Notes: generated by a model from the letters alone, not told the origin. 64,000 nucleotides of DNA from Microtetraspora sp. NBRC 16547 (GCF_030268965.1 NZ_BSSE01000003.1:186001-250000), one strand, 5' to 3'; positions 36,367 to 45,961 are shown, numbered from the stretch's first letter. Translations and numbers: made by a program.

Positions 36367-39231
36367 CTACCGCGACTGCTCTCCCGTACCCGCCTCGCCT
36401 GCTCTCGCCGATCGTGGCGCCCGCGGCGGTGTGGGCGGCGGGGCCGACGTCTCCGCGGCCGGTCGCCCGGAAAGCCGGGCGAGCACCTCGACGGTCCGCC
36501 GCCAGAGGGCGTCGAGGTCGGCGGTGGCCCGCTCGGCCTGTTCGAGCGCCTCCGCCAGATCGGACAGCTCGGCATGGCCGCCGATCATGTGATCGAGCAC
36601 CCGGAGACGGCTGGCGAGGTCCGCGAGGTAACGGCGACGGGCCGGTTCCGGGGCCGATTCCACGGCGTGGAGCCGCTGGAGTTCCTCGGCCAGCTGTCCT
36701 CTGACGCCGTCAAGAGTCGTGGCTGCCGGTGCGGTCTCCCCGGCGTACCAGCCGGGGACAGCACCGGTGAACCCTCGACCGGGCCGCGGAGACCGGATCG
36801 CCGGCCCGGGGGCGGCGAACGGCTTCGGCGCGGACGGCGGGCCGCCTGGGACCGGCGGTGTGTTGATCCCGGCGTCCGTCCAGCCGATGAGCGTGTCGGC
36901 GGCCTCGTCCGGCGCGGGGGCGCTCTCCGCGAAGAAGGCCATCCTGGTCATGGACGCCGTCATCACCGGCTGGGGTGACTCCCAGCCGCTGGGCAGCTCG
37001 ACCGGCTGGATCACGCGGTGCTCCGGCCGACCCCCGGCGACGATCCGTGTGTCCACCGCGACGAACGCGGTGAACCGGCAGAGCACGCCGAAGCGCAGCG
37101 ACGTCTCGATGATCTCGTGTTCGAGCGATCGATCGCCGATGGCGTACCGATCTTCCAGGTCGCGTACGTGCGCGCGTGCCCACATGGCCCGCGCCGCGCC
37201 ACCCTCGGCGGCGCCTCTCACGGTCACGGCGGGCACTCGCGTCTCCCACGGCCGTCCGTCCGAGGTCAGGCCGTGCACGGTCAAGGCCTGCTCGCCGGAC
37301 GGGTGCGTGCTCTGTCCCGTCGCGTCGGCGGTGCCCGATCGGAGGGCCGGTCCCGGCCCGCCGGCGGCCGGACGGCCGCGATAGCGGCCCGAGACCAGCA
37401 ACGGGACGCCGGGGTACAGCGACCCGGCATGCGTCACCGTGCCCGGAGCCAGCTCGAACCCATCGGTTCGGAGCGAGAGGCCGGTCACCAGTGGAGAGCC
37501 GATGCGGCGATGGATGTTCTCCATAGCCTCGTCGAGGCGGTCTTCTGATTCGACCAGCTCGCACCGTCCCGAGCCGAGCAGCGCCAGCCTGCCGAGGAAC
37601 CCGGCGTTGACTGCGCGGTCGATCCCGACGGTGTGGACGCGGATCCCGCTCAGCCGCGTGCCGGTTCGCTCCAGGATCTGGTCCTCGTTGCCGACCTGTC
37701 CGTCGGTGACCAGGACGAGCACCCGATCTCTCGGCTCCCGACGCTCCACCGACGCGTCGTCGCCGGCTCGCGGTGAGCCCTGCGCTGTCGCCGACTCATG
37801 CGGCGATTCGGGCTCGGTGGCGTACGCGAACGCCGGGTCCGGCCCCTGGCCGGGGAAGTGGTCAGGGGAGCGGACGGCTGCCGGACGATCGGTGGGACGA
37901 TCGGGTGACGGCCAGGTATCCGACCCGGTGAGCAGGCGCAGTGCCTCTTCCATCGGGGCCAGGATCTCGGTGCCGCCTCGCGCGTTCACCCGGGACAGGT
38001 GCTCGACGGCTCGATAGCGGTTGCGGTCGGTGGCTGGTGTGAGCCCTCCGGAGAAGGCCCGCTCGATCGCCGAGTCGAACGCGAGAACGGCGAATCTGTC
38101 CCGCTCCGTCAGCGTGTCGACGATGCGTGCGGCGGCTCGCCGGGCGGCGACCATCTTCCAGCCCGCCATGCTGCCCGACCTGTCCAGCAGGAGCACGACG
38201 TCCCGTGGGGCGACCTCGGCGGCCAGGTCCGTGGGCGGCATGACGGTCAGCGTGAACGTGCCCTCATCAAACGTGCCCTCATCAGAGGATGCGGACGACG
38301 TGACCTCACTGGAAGACGCGGACGTCCCTTCAGCGGAGACGGCGGGCTCATGCATGTCACCGTCTGCCGGCTTCCCGCCGATGGTGCCGGTGTCCGGCCC
38401 CTCGAGAGCTCCGGCGTCGGCCAGGGCGTCCGGCGCGAGGGCCAAGGACGAGGACGGGGCGAAGGCGAGCCGCAGGATGAAGTCGCGGTCCAGACGCTCT
38501 CCAGGCAGGAGGCTGATGGTGTCACCCTCTCGGGTGATCTCGTGGAGGCTGGAGCGGATCTCGCTGAGTTCGAGCCCGGCCGGGTCGATCGTCGCCGCCA
38601 GCGAGAGCCGCACCGGGTTGGGGAAGCCGGGCAGCAGGACCGGCGGGGTCACTCGGGAGGCGTCGGGCACCGCGTCGGTGTCCGGTGCGGTGCCGTCCCC
38701 CGCACGGCCGCCGTCCAGCGGCGTGCCGGGAACATAACGCGGCGCTACCACGAGCGGGAAGCGGAACTCGGCCGCTCCGTCCTCGAAGGGGAGGGGCTGG
38801 CTGAGCGTGAGGTGCACGCGTACCCGCTCACCCGGCAGGATGTTGCCGACCCGGATGGTGAAGACGTCGGGTCGGTCCTCCTCGGCTATCGCGGCCCGGC
38901 GGCCCTCGGTGAGTGCGCGGTCGTAGTCGGCTCTGGCCTGGCCGCGCTCCTTCAGCACCCCGTGGATCACCCGGTCGCCGGCCTCCATGCGGAAGGCCGT
39001 CACCGCGGCGCGGGGCGGCAGCGGGAAGACGTATGTCGCCTCCAGCGTGACATCGAAGGGGTTGTGGAACCCCTGGTCCATGTCTACGCCAGCCACGAGT
39101 CCCGCGACGTGCGCGGTGATGTCGACACTCTCCAGCGGAAGGTTGCCTCTGGCGGTTTCCAGCGTGCCCAGCCCGGCGTCCGGCACGGGACGACACTCTT
39201 CGGGCGGCAAGGTGGTGATCGGGGCAGACAT
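36367..39231 (-). CDS. VIT + von Willebrand A domain protein
   Basis: 954 residues. Residues about 15-165 form a VIT (inter-alpha-trypsin N-terminal) domain: VDITAHVAGLVAGVDMDQGFHNPF, EATYVFPLPPRAAVTAF, GNILPGERVRVHL. A vWA domain starts near 343 with MIDAS D-x-S-x-S at 350-354 (LLLDRSGSMAG); ARGGTEILAPM and VLVTDGQVGNED complete the site. A Ser/Glu-rich low-complexity linker sits at about 295-325. The C-terminal 150 residues are Ala/Pro-rich with helical segments. No signal peptide or anchor, so it may be cytoplasmic. It starts three bases after the MerR gene stop, so the two are coupled. Confidence 0.9.
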   Translation of the reverse strand: MSAPITTLPPEECRPVPDAGLGTLETARGNLPLESVDITAHVAGLVAGVDMDQGFHNPFDVTLEATYVFPLPPRAAVTAFRMEAGDRVIHGVLKERGQARADYDRALTEGRRAAIAEEDRPDVFTIRVGNILPGERVRVHLTLSQPLPFEDGAAEFRFPLVVAPRYVPGTPLDGGRAGDGTAPDTDAVPDASRVTPPVLLPGFPNPVRLSLAATIDPAGLELSEIRSSLHEITREGDTISLLPGERLDRDFILRLAFAPSSSLALAPDALADAGALEGPDTGTIGGKPADGDMHEPAVSAEGTSASSSEVTSSASSDEGTFDEGTFTLTVMPPTDLAAEVAPRDVVLLLDRSGSMAGWKMVAARRAAARIVDTLTERDRFAVLAFDSAIERAFSGGLTPATDRNRYRAVEHLSRVNARGGTEILAPMEEALRLLTGSDTWPSPDRPTDRPAAVRSPDHFPGQGPDPAFAYATEPESPHESATAQGSPRAGDDASVERREPRDRVLVLVTDGQVGNEDQILERTGTRLSGIRVHTVGIDRAVNAGFLGRLALLGSGRCELVESEDRLDEAMENIHRRIGSPLVTGLSLRTDGFELAPGTVTHAGSLYPGVPLLVSGRYRGRPAAGGPGPALRSGTADATGQSTHPSGEQALTVHGLTSDGRPWETRVPAVTVRGAAEGGAARAMWARAHVRDLEDRYAIGDRSLEHEIIETSLRFGVLCRFTAFVAVDTRIVAGGRPEHRVIQPVELPSGWESPQPVMTASMTRMAFFAESAPAPDEAADTLIGWTDAGINTPPVPGGPPSAPKPFAAPGPAIRSPRPGRGFTGAVPGWYAGETAPAATTLDGVRGQLAEELQRLHAVESAPEPARRRYLADLASRLRVLDHMIGGHAELSDLAEALEQAERATADLDALWRRTVEVLARLSGRPAAETSAPPPTPPRAPRSARAGEAGTGEQSR

Positions 39232-39234
39232 CGG

Positions 39235-40260
39235 TCAGCTCCCTTCCATGGAGGAGTCGGGCACGACGGCCAGTCCTCTGGCGATGAGGTCGGCGATGAG
39301 AGGGACGGCCGCCTCGCGAAGCGCGGCCAGATCATGGTCGGTGGGCGTGCGCGTCGCGCCGTCCAGGACGACGGTCACTCCCGGAGCGAGCCGTACGCCG
39401 TAGACGAGGTCGGCGACGCGAGGGTGTGGTTGGAGCGGGCCTCGCGTGTGGCCGCCGGCGGCGGGAGCAGCCGGAGCATGAGCGGGACCAGGAGCGTGAG
39501 CGGGACCGAAAGCAGGATCGAGACCAAGCGCATGAGTGGGCCCGATGGCAGTGCGGTCGGCCGGCGTCGTGTCGACGGTCGGCGCCGCGATGTCGAGCAG
39601 CGCCCGCGCGGAATCCGCTCGTGACGGCTCGGGCGGGGTGGGAGGGAGGGAGGGACGTGTCCAGAAGCGCTCGGCCCCTCGCGCTCTGTCGGCACTGGCG
39701 GATGGAGGCGAGGCGAAGGCTGCGGCGGCGCCGGCCGCCAGGTCCACAGTGGTGCGACCGGCGGTTCCACCACCACCACCACCATCACCAGCGGCGGCGT
39801 CAGCGGTGTCGGCGGCGGCATCCCCGCCATGCACGAGATCGGGAAGCTCCGGCCCGATGCCCGGAACGATCTCCTGGCCGCTGCCCGGGCGGATCTCCCG
39901 TCCCGTGCTCCGATCGGTCTCCCGACCGCTGGCCGACGTGCCGATCGCGTCGTCGGACAGGCCGGAGACTCGCTCCAGCATCCCATCGGTGGCTCCGGCG
40001 AGCTCGGTCTGGATGGCCGCGATGGACAGGCCCTCGGCCTGGCGGCGTTTGATGGCGACGAGTTGGAGCAGATGGCGTCGGCCGTACAGAGCGACCCTGC
40101 CACGCCGGGCCAGCGGCGGATCGAGCAGGCCGATCGTCGTGTACCACCGGATGAGGCGCGCGTTCGGCACGTCACGGACCCGCCCGTTGCGGCGCGGCCC
40201 CGCGGCGAGCAGCGCCGCGGCGTGCTCGGCCAGCTCCCCGATGGTCCACGTCTCACTCAT
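39235..40260 (-). CDS. MerR family transcriptional regulator
   Basis: 341 residues. N-terminal winged-helix WTIGELAEHAAALLAAGPRRNGRVR, then RLIRWYTTIGLLDPPLARRGRVALYGRRHLLQLVAIKRRQAEGLSIAAIQTEL in the MerR pattern (about 1-90). A long Ala/Pro/His low-complexity linker (about 130-265) precedes a ~60-residue domain (VRLAPGVTVVLDGATRTPTDHDL). No metal-binding cysteines are seen. A palindrome nine bases upstream is its probable operator. Low-complexity segments such as HAPGPAHAPAAPAAGG are unusual for the family. Confidence 0.88.
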   Translation of the reverse strand: MSETWTIGELAEHAAALLAAGPRRNGRVRDVPNARLIRWYTTIGLLDPPLARRGRVALYGRRHLLQLVAIKRRQAEGLSIAAIQTELAGATDGMLERVSGLSDDAIGTSASGRETDRSTGREIRPGSGQEIVPGIGPELPDLVHGGDAAADTADAAAGDGGGGGGTAGRTTVDLAAGAAAAFASPPSASADRARGAERFWTRPSLPPTPPEPSRADSARALLDIAAPTVDTTPADRTAIGPTHALGLDPAFGPAHAPGPAHAPAAPAAGGHTRGPLQPHPRVADLVYGVRLAPGVTVVLDGATRTPTDHDLAALREAAVPLIADLIARGLAVVPDSSMEGS

Positions 40261-40269
40261 GCCCTCATG

Positions 40270-40296
40270 TTGACACTGTCATCGTGACAGTGTCAA
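40270..40296. promoter_or_regulatory. 27-bp palindromic operator between merR and dps
   Basis: Perfect inverted repeat: arms TTGACACTGTCA (40270-40281) and its complement (40285-40296) around TCG. Each arm end carries TTGACA, a perfect -35 hexamer on either strand. On the minus strand CAACAT (40272-40267) lies 18 bp after the -35 and six bases before the MerR ATG, so the regulator would be leaderless. MerR proteins characteristically bind between -35 and -10. Confidence 0.8.
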
Positions 40297-40374
40297 TGTT
40301 TAGTGGGTGTGGAAGGGGTAGGCCTGGTAGTCGGTTGCACTGACGAAGGACACCGATCGGAGGGAGGCGCCTTC

Positions 40375-40842
40375 ATGACCTCGATAAGCAGTCCGCTCTC
40401 GGCCGAGAACAAGAAGATCGTCACGGATTGTCTGCAGGGCGCGTTGATCGATCTGATCGACCTGTCCCTGGAAGGTAAGCAGGCCCACTGGAACGTCATC
40501 GGACGTCACTTCCGTCCGATCCATCTGCACCTCGACGAGATCGTCGACCTCGCTCGTGAGAGCTCGGACCTCGTCGCCGAGCGTGCGGTGGCACTTGGGG
40601 CCAACCCCGATGGCCGCCCCGGGACCGTGGCGAGAGACAGCCACGTGACGCGGGTCGACAGCGGCTACATCGAGGACGGCAAGGTCATCGCGATCTTCAC
40701 CGACGTTCTCGAGTCGATCGTTCGCCGGATGCGGGAGCGCATCGAGGCGACCGAGACGACCGACCCCGTGACGCAGGACCTTCTCATCGGGATCACCCGT
40801 GACCTCGAGAAGCACCACTGGATGATGCAGGCTCAACGCTGA
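40375..40842 (+). CDS. dps: Dps family ferritin-like protein
   Basis: 155 residues, ATG 40375 after GGAGGGAGGCGCC. Ferroxidase motif KQAHWNVIGRHFRPIHLHLDEI-type at about 34-55 supplies the His and Asp/Glu ligands at the dimer interface; four long helices are evident. Dps shells oxidise and store iron with peroxide and protect DNA. It has no long basic tail, so DNA binding may be weak. The start is 79 bp past the divergent palindrome, suggesting control by the MerR protein. Confidence 0.93.
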   Translation: MTSISSPLSAENKKIVTDCLQGALIDLIDLSLEGKQAHWNVIGRHFRPIHLHLDEIVDLARESSDLVAERAVALGANPDGRPGTVARDSHVTRVDSGYIEDGKVIAIFTDVLESIVRRMRERIEATETTDPVTQDLLIGITRDLEKHHWMMQAQR

Positions 40843-40857
40843 TCGTCCGGGTGCTCC

Positions 40858-43800
40858 TCAAAGGAGCCTGCGAGCGAGATCGGCCATGGGCGGCAGGCTC
40901 GCCAGCAACTCGCGCAGGGCGTCCCATTCCGGGGCGCCCTCACGCGTGTCAGGGACATCCGCGCCCGCCCAGGAGCCCGTCATCCTGTACGGCACGAGCC
41001 TGCTCCGGGCCAGCGCCTCCTCCCAGGCGCGGGCGCGCCCTGCGGACGCCGCCCGTTCCAGAACCTCAAGGACCGTCTCCCCGGAGCCGCACTCCTTGGC
41101 CAGCGCGGACAGCAGATGCGGCCAGCGGACGGCCAACGCCGCCACCTTCGCCACCGCCGCGTCATCGGCCCGCTCGGCCCCCGCGAGGCTCTGGCGGTAC
41201 GTCACGAACGAGTAGAACCTGAAGACGTTCACGTAACGCTTGAGCTGCCGCGGGTTGGTGGCGGACAGGGCGGGAAGCGCGGCCTCGATCGCCCGGTAGG
41301 CGTTCTCGTCGGTGTACAGGTCGTCGAACACCCGGTCGGCGGCGAGTCGCGTTTCGGCCCACAGATCCGGCACGGCGTCTCTCCCGGGTTCGAGATCGCC
41401 TGCGTATCCGATGCTTTCGTGGCGCACGGTCCGACGTCGTCCGAAAAGACCCGAACCTCCTGCACCGGTGCCACGGCCGGAGCGGCCTTCCCCAGCGGTG
41501 ACGGCCTCCTGCGCTTCCCGGGCGGCCGCGTCCAGCGTCTCCGCGGTCGGCCGGGCGGCCCGGATGGCCGACTCCAACAACTCCACGAGCCGCAGGTCGG
41601 GGGTACGGCCCCTGGACGATCCGGGCGCGTCCGCCCCCTGCGCGTCCGCCCCCTGCGCGTCCGCCTGCTGCGCGTCCGCCCCCTGCGCGCCTGCTCCCTG
41701 TGTGCCTGCTCCTCGTGCGCTCGTCGCACGCTCAAGAACTCCCTGAGTGCCAGCCCCGGCGGCACGACCTTCGTCAGCACGACCTCCGGGAGCTCCCGCG
41801 CCGGAAGCGCGTACACCCTCGGCGAGGGCGCGGGTCCTTCGAGGACGGGGTCCGTGAGTACGGGCTTCCCGCACATCAGCGCCCCGATCGTCGGTGGTTC
41901 GCGGACGCTCGCGGCCCTCGCCGTACGCCGGCGACGTCCATCCCCAGAAGCGCGCATCCGCCGGACGGGTGGGCGGGACCGCCCGGCGTCCTTCGGCCCG
42001 CGTCCCCGCGCGGTCCACGCCCAGCAGCGCGCTGACGTACCCGGGCAGGCGGTGGGCGTCCTCCAGCACCGGCAGGCTGAGCGGAAGCTGGACGATCTTC
42101 TCCAGGAAGCGCCACCCGAGGCCGGAACGCAGCTCTCCGGGCATGGCCTCCGCGAGACCCTGGTAGGCGACCTCCACGTGGGCCACCACCACCTCGGGTT
42201 CCATGGCCAGGACGAAGACGCAGTTCGGGAACTCTCCGGCGAGGAAGAGGTTGATCGCCTCGATCACCTGGGCCACGGTCCCGGAGCAGCAGCGGTCCAG
42301 GTCGTCGACGAAGACCACGAGCGGACGCTCCTCCGTGGCGACCAGCCGCAGCACCCGCCGCATGTCGGTCTGGACGAGATGCAGGAATCCCGTCTTCGAG
42401 CCATATCCGGGGTCGTTCACCAGGTCATCCGCCAACCCCGGAACGGGTCCGAGCAGATCGGGCGGTCGGATCAGCCTGCCGAACGCCGTCTCGGCCGACT
42501 CGGTCAGGAACCGCGCCAGCCGTACGGCTCCCGCGACGAGCACGCCCACGGAGCCGCCCGTGCCGAGCGCGGCGGCCGCCGCGCGCAGGGCGGGGCCGAG
42601 AGCGGGCACCAGCGCGGCCGCGGCGAGCGAGGCGCAGGTGAGCACGAGCGTGGCGGCGAGCGCGAGCGCGACAGGCGTCAGCCGGATGATCGCCATCCGG
42701 TAGGCCCGGCGGCGCACGGCCTCGCGGTCGATCCTGCCGAGGTTGAGCTCCAGCCAGAACCGCTCGCGCTCGCCACGGGGCAACCGGCCGGTGACCTGAG
42801 TGATGATCTCGTGGACGAGGCCGGCCCAGACCTGCTCGCCGTTCTGGTACATCCACGGGTTGAACCACACCGTGGGCCGCCAGTCGGAGGCGCGCAGCGA
42901 GAGCCGTTCGGGTGCTGAGAGGTCGGCGTCCTCTCGGGACCGTTCGGTCCCTCGCCGCCTCGCGCGCGAGAGCACCTCGGCGTTGGTCACTCCGGGAGCC
43001 GGCCGCAGCCGGGCGAGCCGGGACCTCTTCTCCGCATCCCCCGGTGGTGCCGGACTGTCGAGGTGGATCTCGGCGGGCCTGCCGTCCGATGCCCCGGGAT
43101 CGAGCAGGTTCTGGATCATGCGCATCAGCGACGTCTTGCCGGTGCCCCACGGCCCCTTGATGCCGATCGTCAGCGGCGCCAGCGTCTCGGGATGGCGGAT
43201 GAACGCGGCGATGGCCTCCGCGTAGATCCGGTGCCCGAGCTGGTCGTTCGTCGTCCAGCGGTCCGGGGTGAGCCTGGCCCGCGGCTGTACGGCCCGCCGC
43301 CCGGCCCGCCACCGCCGCAACGCCACGGAGGCACGCGCGTACTCCTCGCGGGTCAGCCGCGCCCACCCGACATCGCGTACGGAAGGGTGGGCGAGGGAGC
43401 CCGCGCCGTCCACCAGTTCCCATGGCGTGCCCAGCTCGGCGAGGGCCCTCCCGCCGATCCCGGCGCTGTCCCCGGCTACCTTGCCGTCCGCGAGCAGCAG
43501 TTCCGCGAGATCGGAGGTCAGCGGCTCGCCGTCCTCCAGCAGTGAGGCGAGCCGCAGCAGATCCTGGGCTGGTGCCCCCAGGTACACGTCGTAGATCCGC
43601 GCCACGATCTCCTGCGGTGTCGAAGGGACGGCGGTCTCGCCGCGCCTGACCAGCTCGCCGGCCGCCGCCAGCAGCTCCTCGGGCACCGTGCCGGAGGCCG
43701 CCCGGCCCGTACGCGCGAGCGGAACGTCGGGAGCGTCCCCATACACGCTCAGGAGGGGACGCAGCCCGGTGCCCGCGCAGGCGGCGACGGCGTATCGGTG

Positions 43801-44451
43801 CAGGTCCGAGATGGTGATCACGCCGTCGCCGTCGATGTCGGCCGACCCGGTGAGGAGGCCGTCGGCGATCAGGCCGGTGAGCGAGAACCCCCGGGCGGGC
43901 GGGCGCTCGCCCATGGCCAGGCCGGTCGTCAGGGCCGCCGCCACGATGGGCGGCTCGCCGCGTACGGGAAGCCTGCTGACGCTGCGACCGGAGTCGCTGG
44001 GGTCGTCGGTGTCCGTGTCGCCGGGACCGGTGTCCACCACCCAGCCGAAATCCACGATCATCACGAGGGCGTCGGCCGCGCAGTCGCCCGCGCGGCGCGC
44101 GAAACCGCTGATCAGCGCGGCGAAGTCGCGGGAGCTCCAGCCCCGGCCGGTCGGCCAGCGGACGACCAGCAGATCACCCGGTTCCGCGGCGTCGAGGAAC
44201 CGGCCGAGGTGACGGTGGTCCTCGGAGCGTCCGCCCGGCACGGACTCGACCGCGTACCCGTTGCTTGCCAGCGCGCTGACGAGCCGCCGGGCGGGCAGGC
44301 CGCCGGACGCGTCTCCGGTCGGCGTCCCGGGGGCCTCCGGCTCCTCGGGGTCCAGGAACACCAGCGCCTTGCGGGCGTGCACCCGGCCGTCCATCGGCTC
44401 GGCGGCCGCGTAGGTGCCCGAGGCCGGGGCGTCTACCGTGCCGTGGGTCAT
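40858..44451 (-). CDS. Degenerate caspase-like domain fused to a membrane KAP P-loop NTPase
   Basis: 1197 residues from ATG 44451; the open frame runs further upstream, but this ATG begins recognisable sequence. Residues 25-225 have a caspase/C14 layout: KALVFLDPEE, DLLVVRWPTGRGW where GHG is expected, ALVMIVDFGWVVD where D-x-C-x-S-G is expected, then FSLTGLIADGLLTGSADIDG and an EF-hand-like loop (205-217) as in bacterial caspase-like proteins. Both catalytic His and Cys are absent. Residues about 400-800 are a KAP NTPase: Walker A GPWGTGKTS (433-441), VWFNPWMYQ (528-536), two hydrophobic helices (about 590-645) and Walker B LVVFVDDLDRC (711-721). A low-complexity QGADAQ insert (895-945) precedes the final domain. 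Membrane-associated; the enzyme activity of the N-terminal part is probably lost. Confidence 0.85.
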   Translation of the reverse strand: MTHGTVDAPASGTYAAAEPMDGRVHARKALVFLDPEEPEAPGTPTGDASGGLPARRLVSALASNGYAVESVPGGRSEDHRHLGRFLDAAEPGDLLVVRWPTGRGWSSRDFAALISGFARRAGDCAADALVMIVDFGWVVDTGPGDTDTDDPSDSGRSVSRLPVRGEPPIVAAALTTGLAMGERPPARGFSLTGLIADGLLTGSADIDGDGVITISDLHRYAVAACAGTGLRPLLSVYGDAPDVPLARTGRAASGTVPEELLAAAGELVRRGETAVPSTPQEIVARIYDVYLGAPAQDLLRLASLLEDGEPLTSDLAELLLADGKVAGDSAGIGGRALAELGTPWELVDGAGSLAHPSVRDVGWARLTREEYARASVALRRWRAGRRAVQPRARLTPDRWTTNDQLGHRIYAEAIAAFIRHPETLAPLTIGIKGPWGTGKTSLMRMIQNLLDPGASDGRPAEIHLDSPAPPGDAEKRSRLARLRPAPGVTNAEVLSRARRRGTERSREDADLSAPERLSLRASDWRPTVWFNPWMYQNGEQVWAGLVHEIITQVTGRLPRGERERFWLELNLGRIDREAVRRRAYRMAIIRLTPVALALAATLVLTCASLAAAALVPALGPALRAAAAALGTGGSVGVLVAGAVRLARFLTESAETAFGRLIRPPDLLGPVPGLADDLVNDPGYGSKTGFLHLVQTDMRRVLRLVATEERPLVVFVDDLDRCCSGTVAQVIEAINLFLAGEFPNCVFVLAMEPEVVVAHVEVAYQGLAEAMPGELRSGLGWRFLEKIVQLPLSLPVLEDAHRLPGYVSALLGVDRAGTRAEGRRAVPPTRPADARFWGWTSPAYGEGRERPRTTDDRGADVREARTHGPRPRRTRALAEGVRASGAGAPGGRADEGRAAGAGTQGVLERATSARGAGTQGAGAQGADAQQADAQGADAQGADAPGSSRGRTPDLRLVELLESAIRAARPTAETLDAAAREAQEAVTAGEGRSGRGTGAGGSGLFGRRRTVRHESIGYAGDLEPGRDAVPDLWAETRLAADRVFDDLYTDENAYRAIEAALPALSATNPRQLKRYVNVFRFYSFVTYRQSLAGAERADDAAVAKVAALAVRWPHLLSALAKECGSGETVLEVLERAASAGRARAWEEALARSRLVPYRMTGSWAGADVPDTREGAPEWDALRELLASLPPMADLARRLL
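41626..41715. repeat. 15-bp in-frame tandem repeats in the KAP gene
   Basis: About six imperfect copies of a 15-base unit close to CCCTGCGCGTCCGCC, encoding AQGAD-type pentapeptides between the NTPase core and the C-terminal domain; copies diverge towards 41715. Confidence 0.85.
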
Positions 44452-44749
44452 GGATCGATCACCGTGGTTCGCTGGAGGGCTGGTGGGGGCCTCAATGTAA
44501 ACCTGGGCGTGTCCGCGATGATCGCGACGGGCGGCGTCGATTACGTACTTCTCGCGCAAAGTTTGCACAGACGAAGCGTGGGGATTCCCCGGGCGTTCAT
44601 AACGTTTTGATCGGCTGTCTGGACCGACCGTGCGTAGCGCGCCAACGAGACGCACTGGACAGACGCCACAGACACGGGCCGGGTGGCGGGAAACGGGGTT
44701 CCGGGGCCCATCCGGGCCGTGTGCCCACGAACAGGCCAAGGAGACGATC

Positions 44750-45961
44750 ATGTCGCGTCGTACGTCCGTGCGGCCGGAGGCGACTCCAGTTCTGACCGGC
44801 TCGTTGTGGCGCTCCGCTTGCGCGGCGCCGGGCGTCCGGAGGGGGAGCGGCGGCTCGGGGGTTCCACCCGGCGTCCCCCCATCGCACAGCGCCCCCGCTT
44901 CGCACAGCGCCCCCGCGAGCGGGGACGGCAACCCGTACGGGGACCTGGACGCGCCGGACGGCAACGGCATCGCCCTCGCGCGCGGGTTCACCAGCCGCGT
45001 CGTCGGGCGATCCGGCCAGCGGGTGGGCGGGCTGACCTGGCACGCCGCTCCCGACAGCGGAGCCTGCTTCGCCGACGGCGACGGCTGGATCTACGTCTCC
45101 AACTCGGAGATTCCGCTGCTCGGCGGCGTGTCGGCGATCAGGTTCGGCCCCGACGGGACCATCAGGAACGGCTACCGGATCCTGTCCGGGACCGACAGGA
45201 ACCGCGCCGGCGGGGCGACACCCTGGGTCACCTGGCTCTCCTGCGAGGAGACCGGCCGGGGCCGGATCTTCGAATGCGACCCGTACGGCGACCGCGCCGC
45301 CATGCCCCGGCTCGCGATGGGCCTGTTCCGGCACGAGGGCGCCGCGTTCGATCCCTCCCAGGCGGTCGTCTACCTGACCGAGGGCGAGCCGGACGGCTGT
45401 TTCTACCGGTTCCGGCCCGAGGAGTGGGGCGACCTGACGACCGGCGTCCTCGAGGTGATGGTGGGCGGACCGGGGCCCGGGCCGGTCACCTGGCGGCGTG
45501 TGCCGAACCCGGCCGCCCTGTTCGAGCCGACGCGGGAGCAGGTCGAGGGGGCCAAGCGGTTCGACGGGAGCGGAGGGTGCCACTACTCGGGCGGCTTCTG
45601 CTACTTCACCACCAGGGGCGACGGCCACGTCTGGGCATACGACACGGCGAACGAGTGGATCACGATCCTCAACGGAGCAGAGAACGCGCCGGGCGCGCCG
45701 ACCGCTGGAGCGGACGGCGCGATCCCCGGCCTGACCGGCGGCCTCTTCGTCGCCGAGTGCGGACGCATGGAGATCACCGTCATCACGGACGGCGGCACGG
45801 CAGCGCCGTTCCTGCGCGTCTTGGGCCACGGCGGATCGGAGATCACCGGCCCGGCCTTCTCACCCGACGGCGGCAGGCTCTACTTCTCCGCACGCCTCGG
45901 CGGCGAGGGATCACCCACGGCGGGAGTCACCTACGAGGTCACCGGCCCCTTCCGCCGCTGA
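44750..45961 (+). CDS. PhoX-like / DUF839 protein
   Basis: 403 residues, ATG 44750 with AAGGAG seven bases upstream. From residue ~60 it matches the PhoX/DUF839 beta-propeller: GLTWHAAPDSGACFADGDGWIYVSNSE, VTWLSCEETGRGRIFE, FRHEGAAFDPSQAVVYLTEGEPDGCFYRF, GCHYSGGFCYFTTRGDG and GPAFSPDGGRLYFS. PhoX enzymes are Tat-exported Ca-dependent phosphatases; here the N-terminus has SRR but no hydrophobic stretch, so export is uncertain. Phosphatase activity is not established for all members. It diverges from the KAP gene across 298 bp. Confidence 0.82.
   Translation: MSRRTSVRPEATPVLTGSLWRSACAAPGVRRGSGGSGVPPGVPPSHSAPASHSAPASGDGNPYGDLDAPDGNGIALARGFTSRVVGRSGQRVGGLTWHAAPDSGACFADGDGWIYVSNSEIPLLGGVSAIRFGPDGTIRNGYRILSGTDRNRAGGATPWVTWLSCEETGRGRIFECDPYGDRAAMPRLAMGLFRHEGAAFDPSQAVVYLTEGEPDGCFYRFRPEEWGDLTTGVLEVMVGGPGPGPVTWRRVPNPAALFEPTREQVEGAKRFDGSGGCHYSGGFCYFTTRGDGHVWAYDTANEWITILNGAENAPGAPTAGADGAIPGLTGGLFVAECGRMEITVITDGGTAAPFLRVLGHGGSEITGPAFSPDGGRLYFSARLGGEGSPTAGVTYEVTGPFRR

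Noticed and set aside
41116-42918. 600-codon plus-strand frame over the KAP gene
   Set aside because: Antisense to Walker A/B and KAP motifs, and no start signal.
40858-44991. KAP gene start at 44991
   Set aside because: The 180 residues before ATG 44451 are Arg/Gly/Pro-rich, run across the divergent promoter region and into the opposing PhoX-like gene, and lack any motif.
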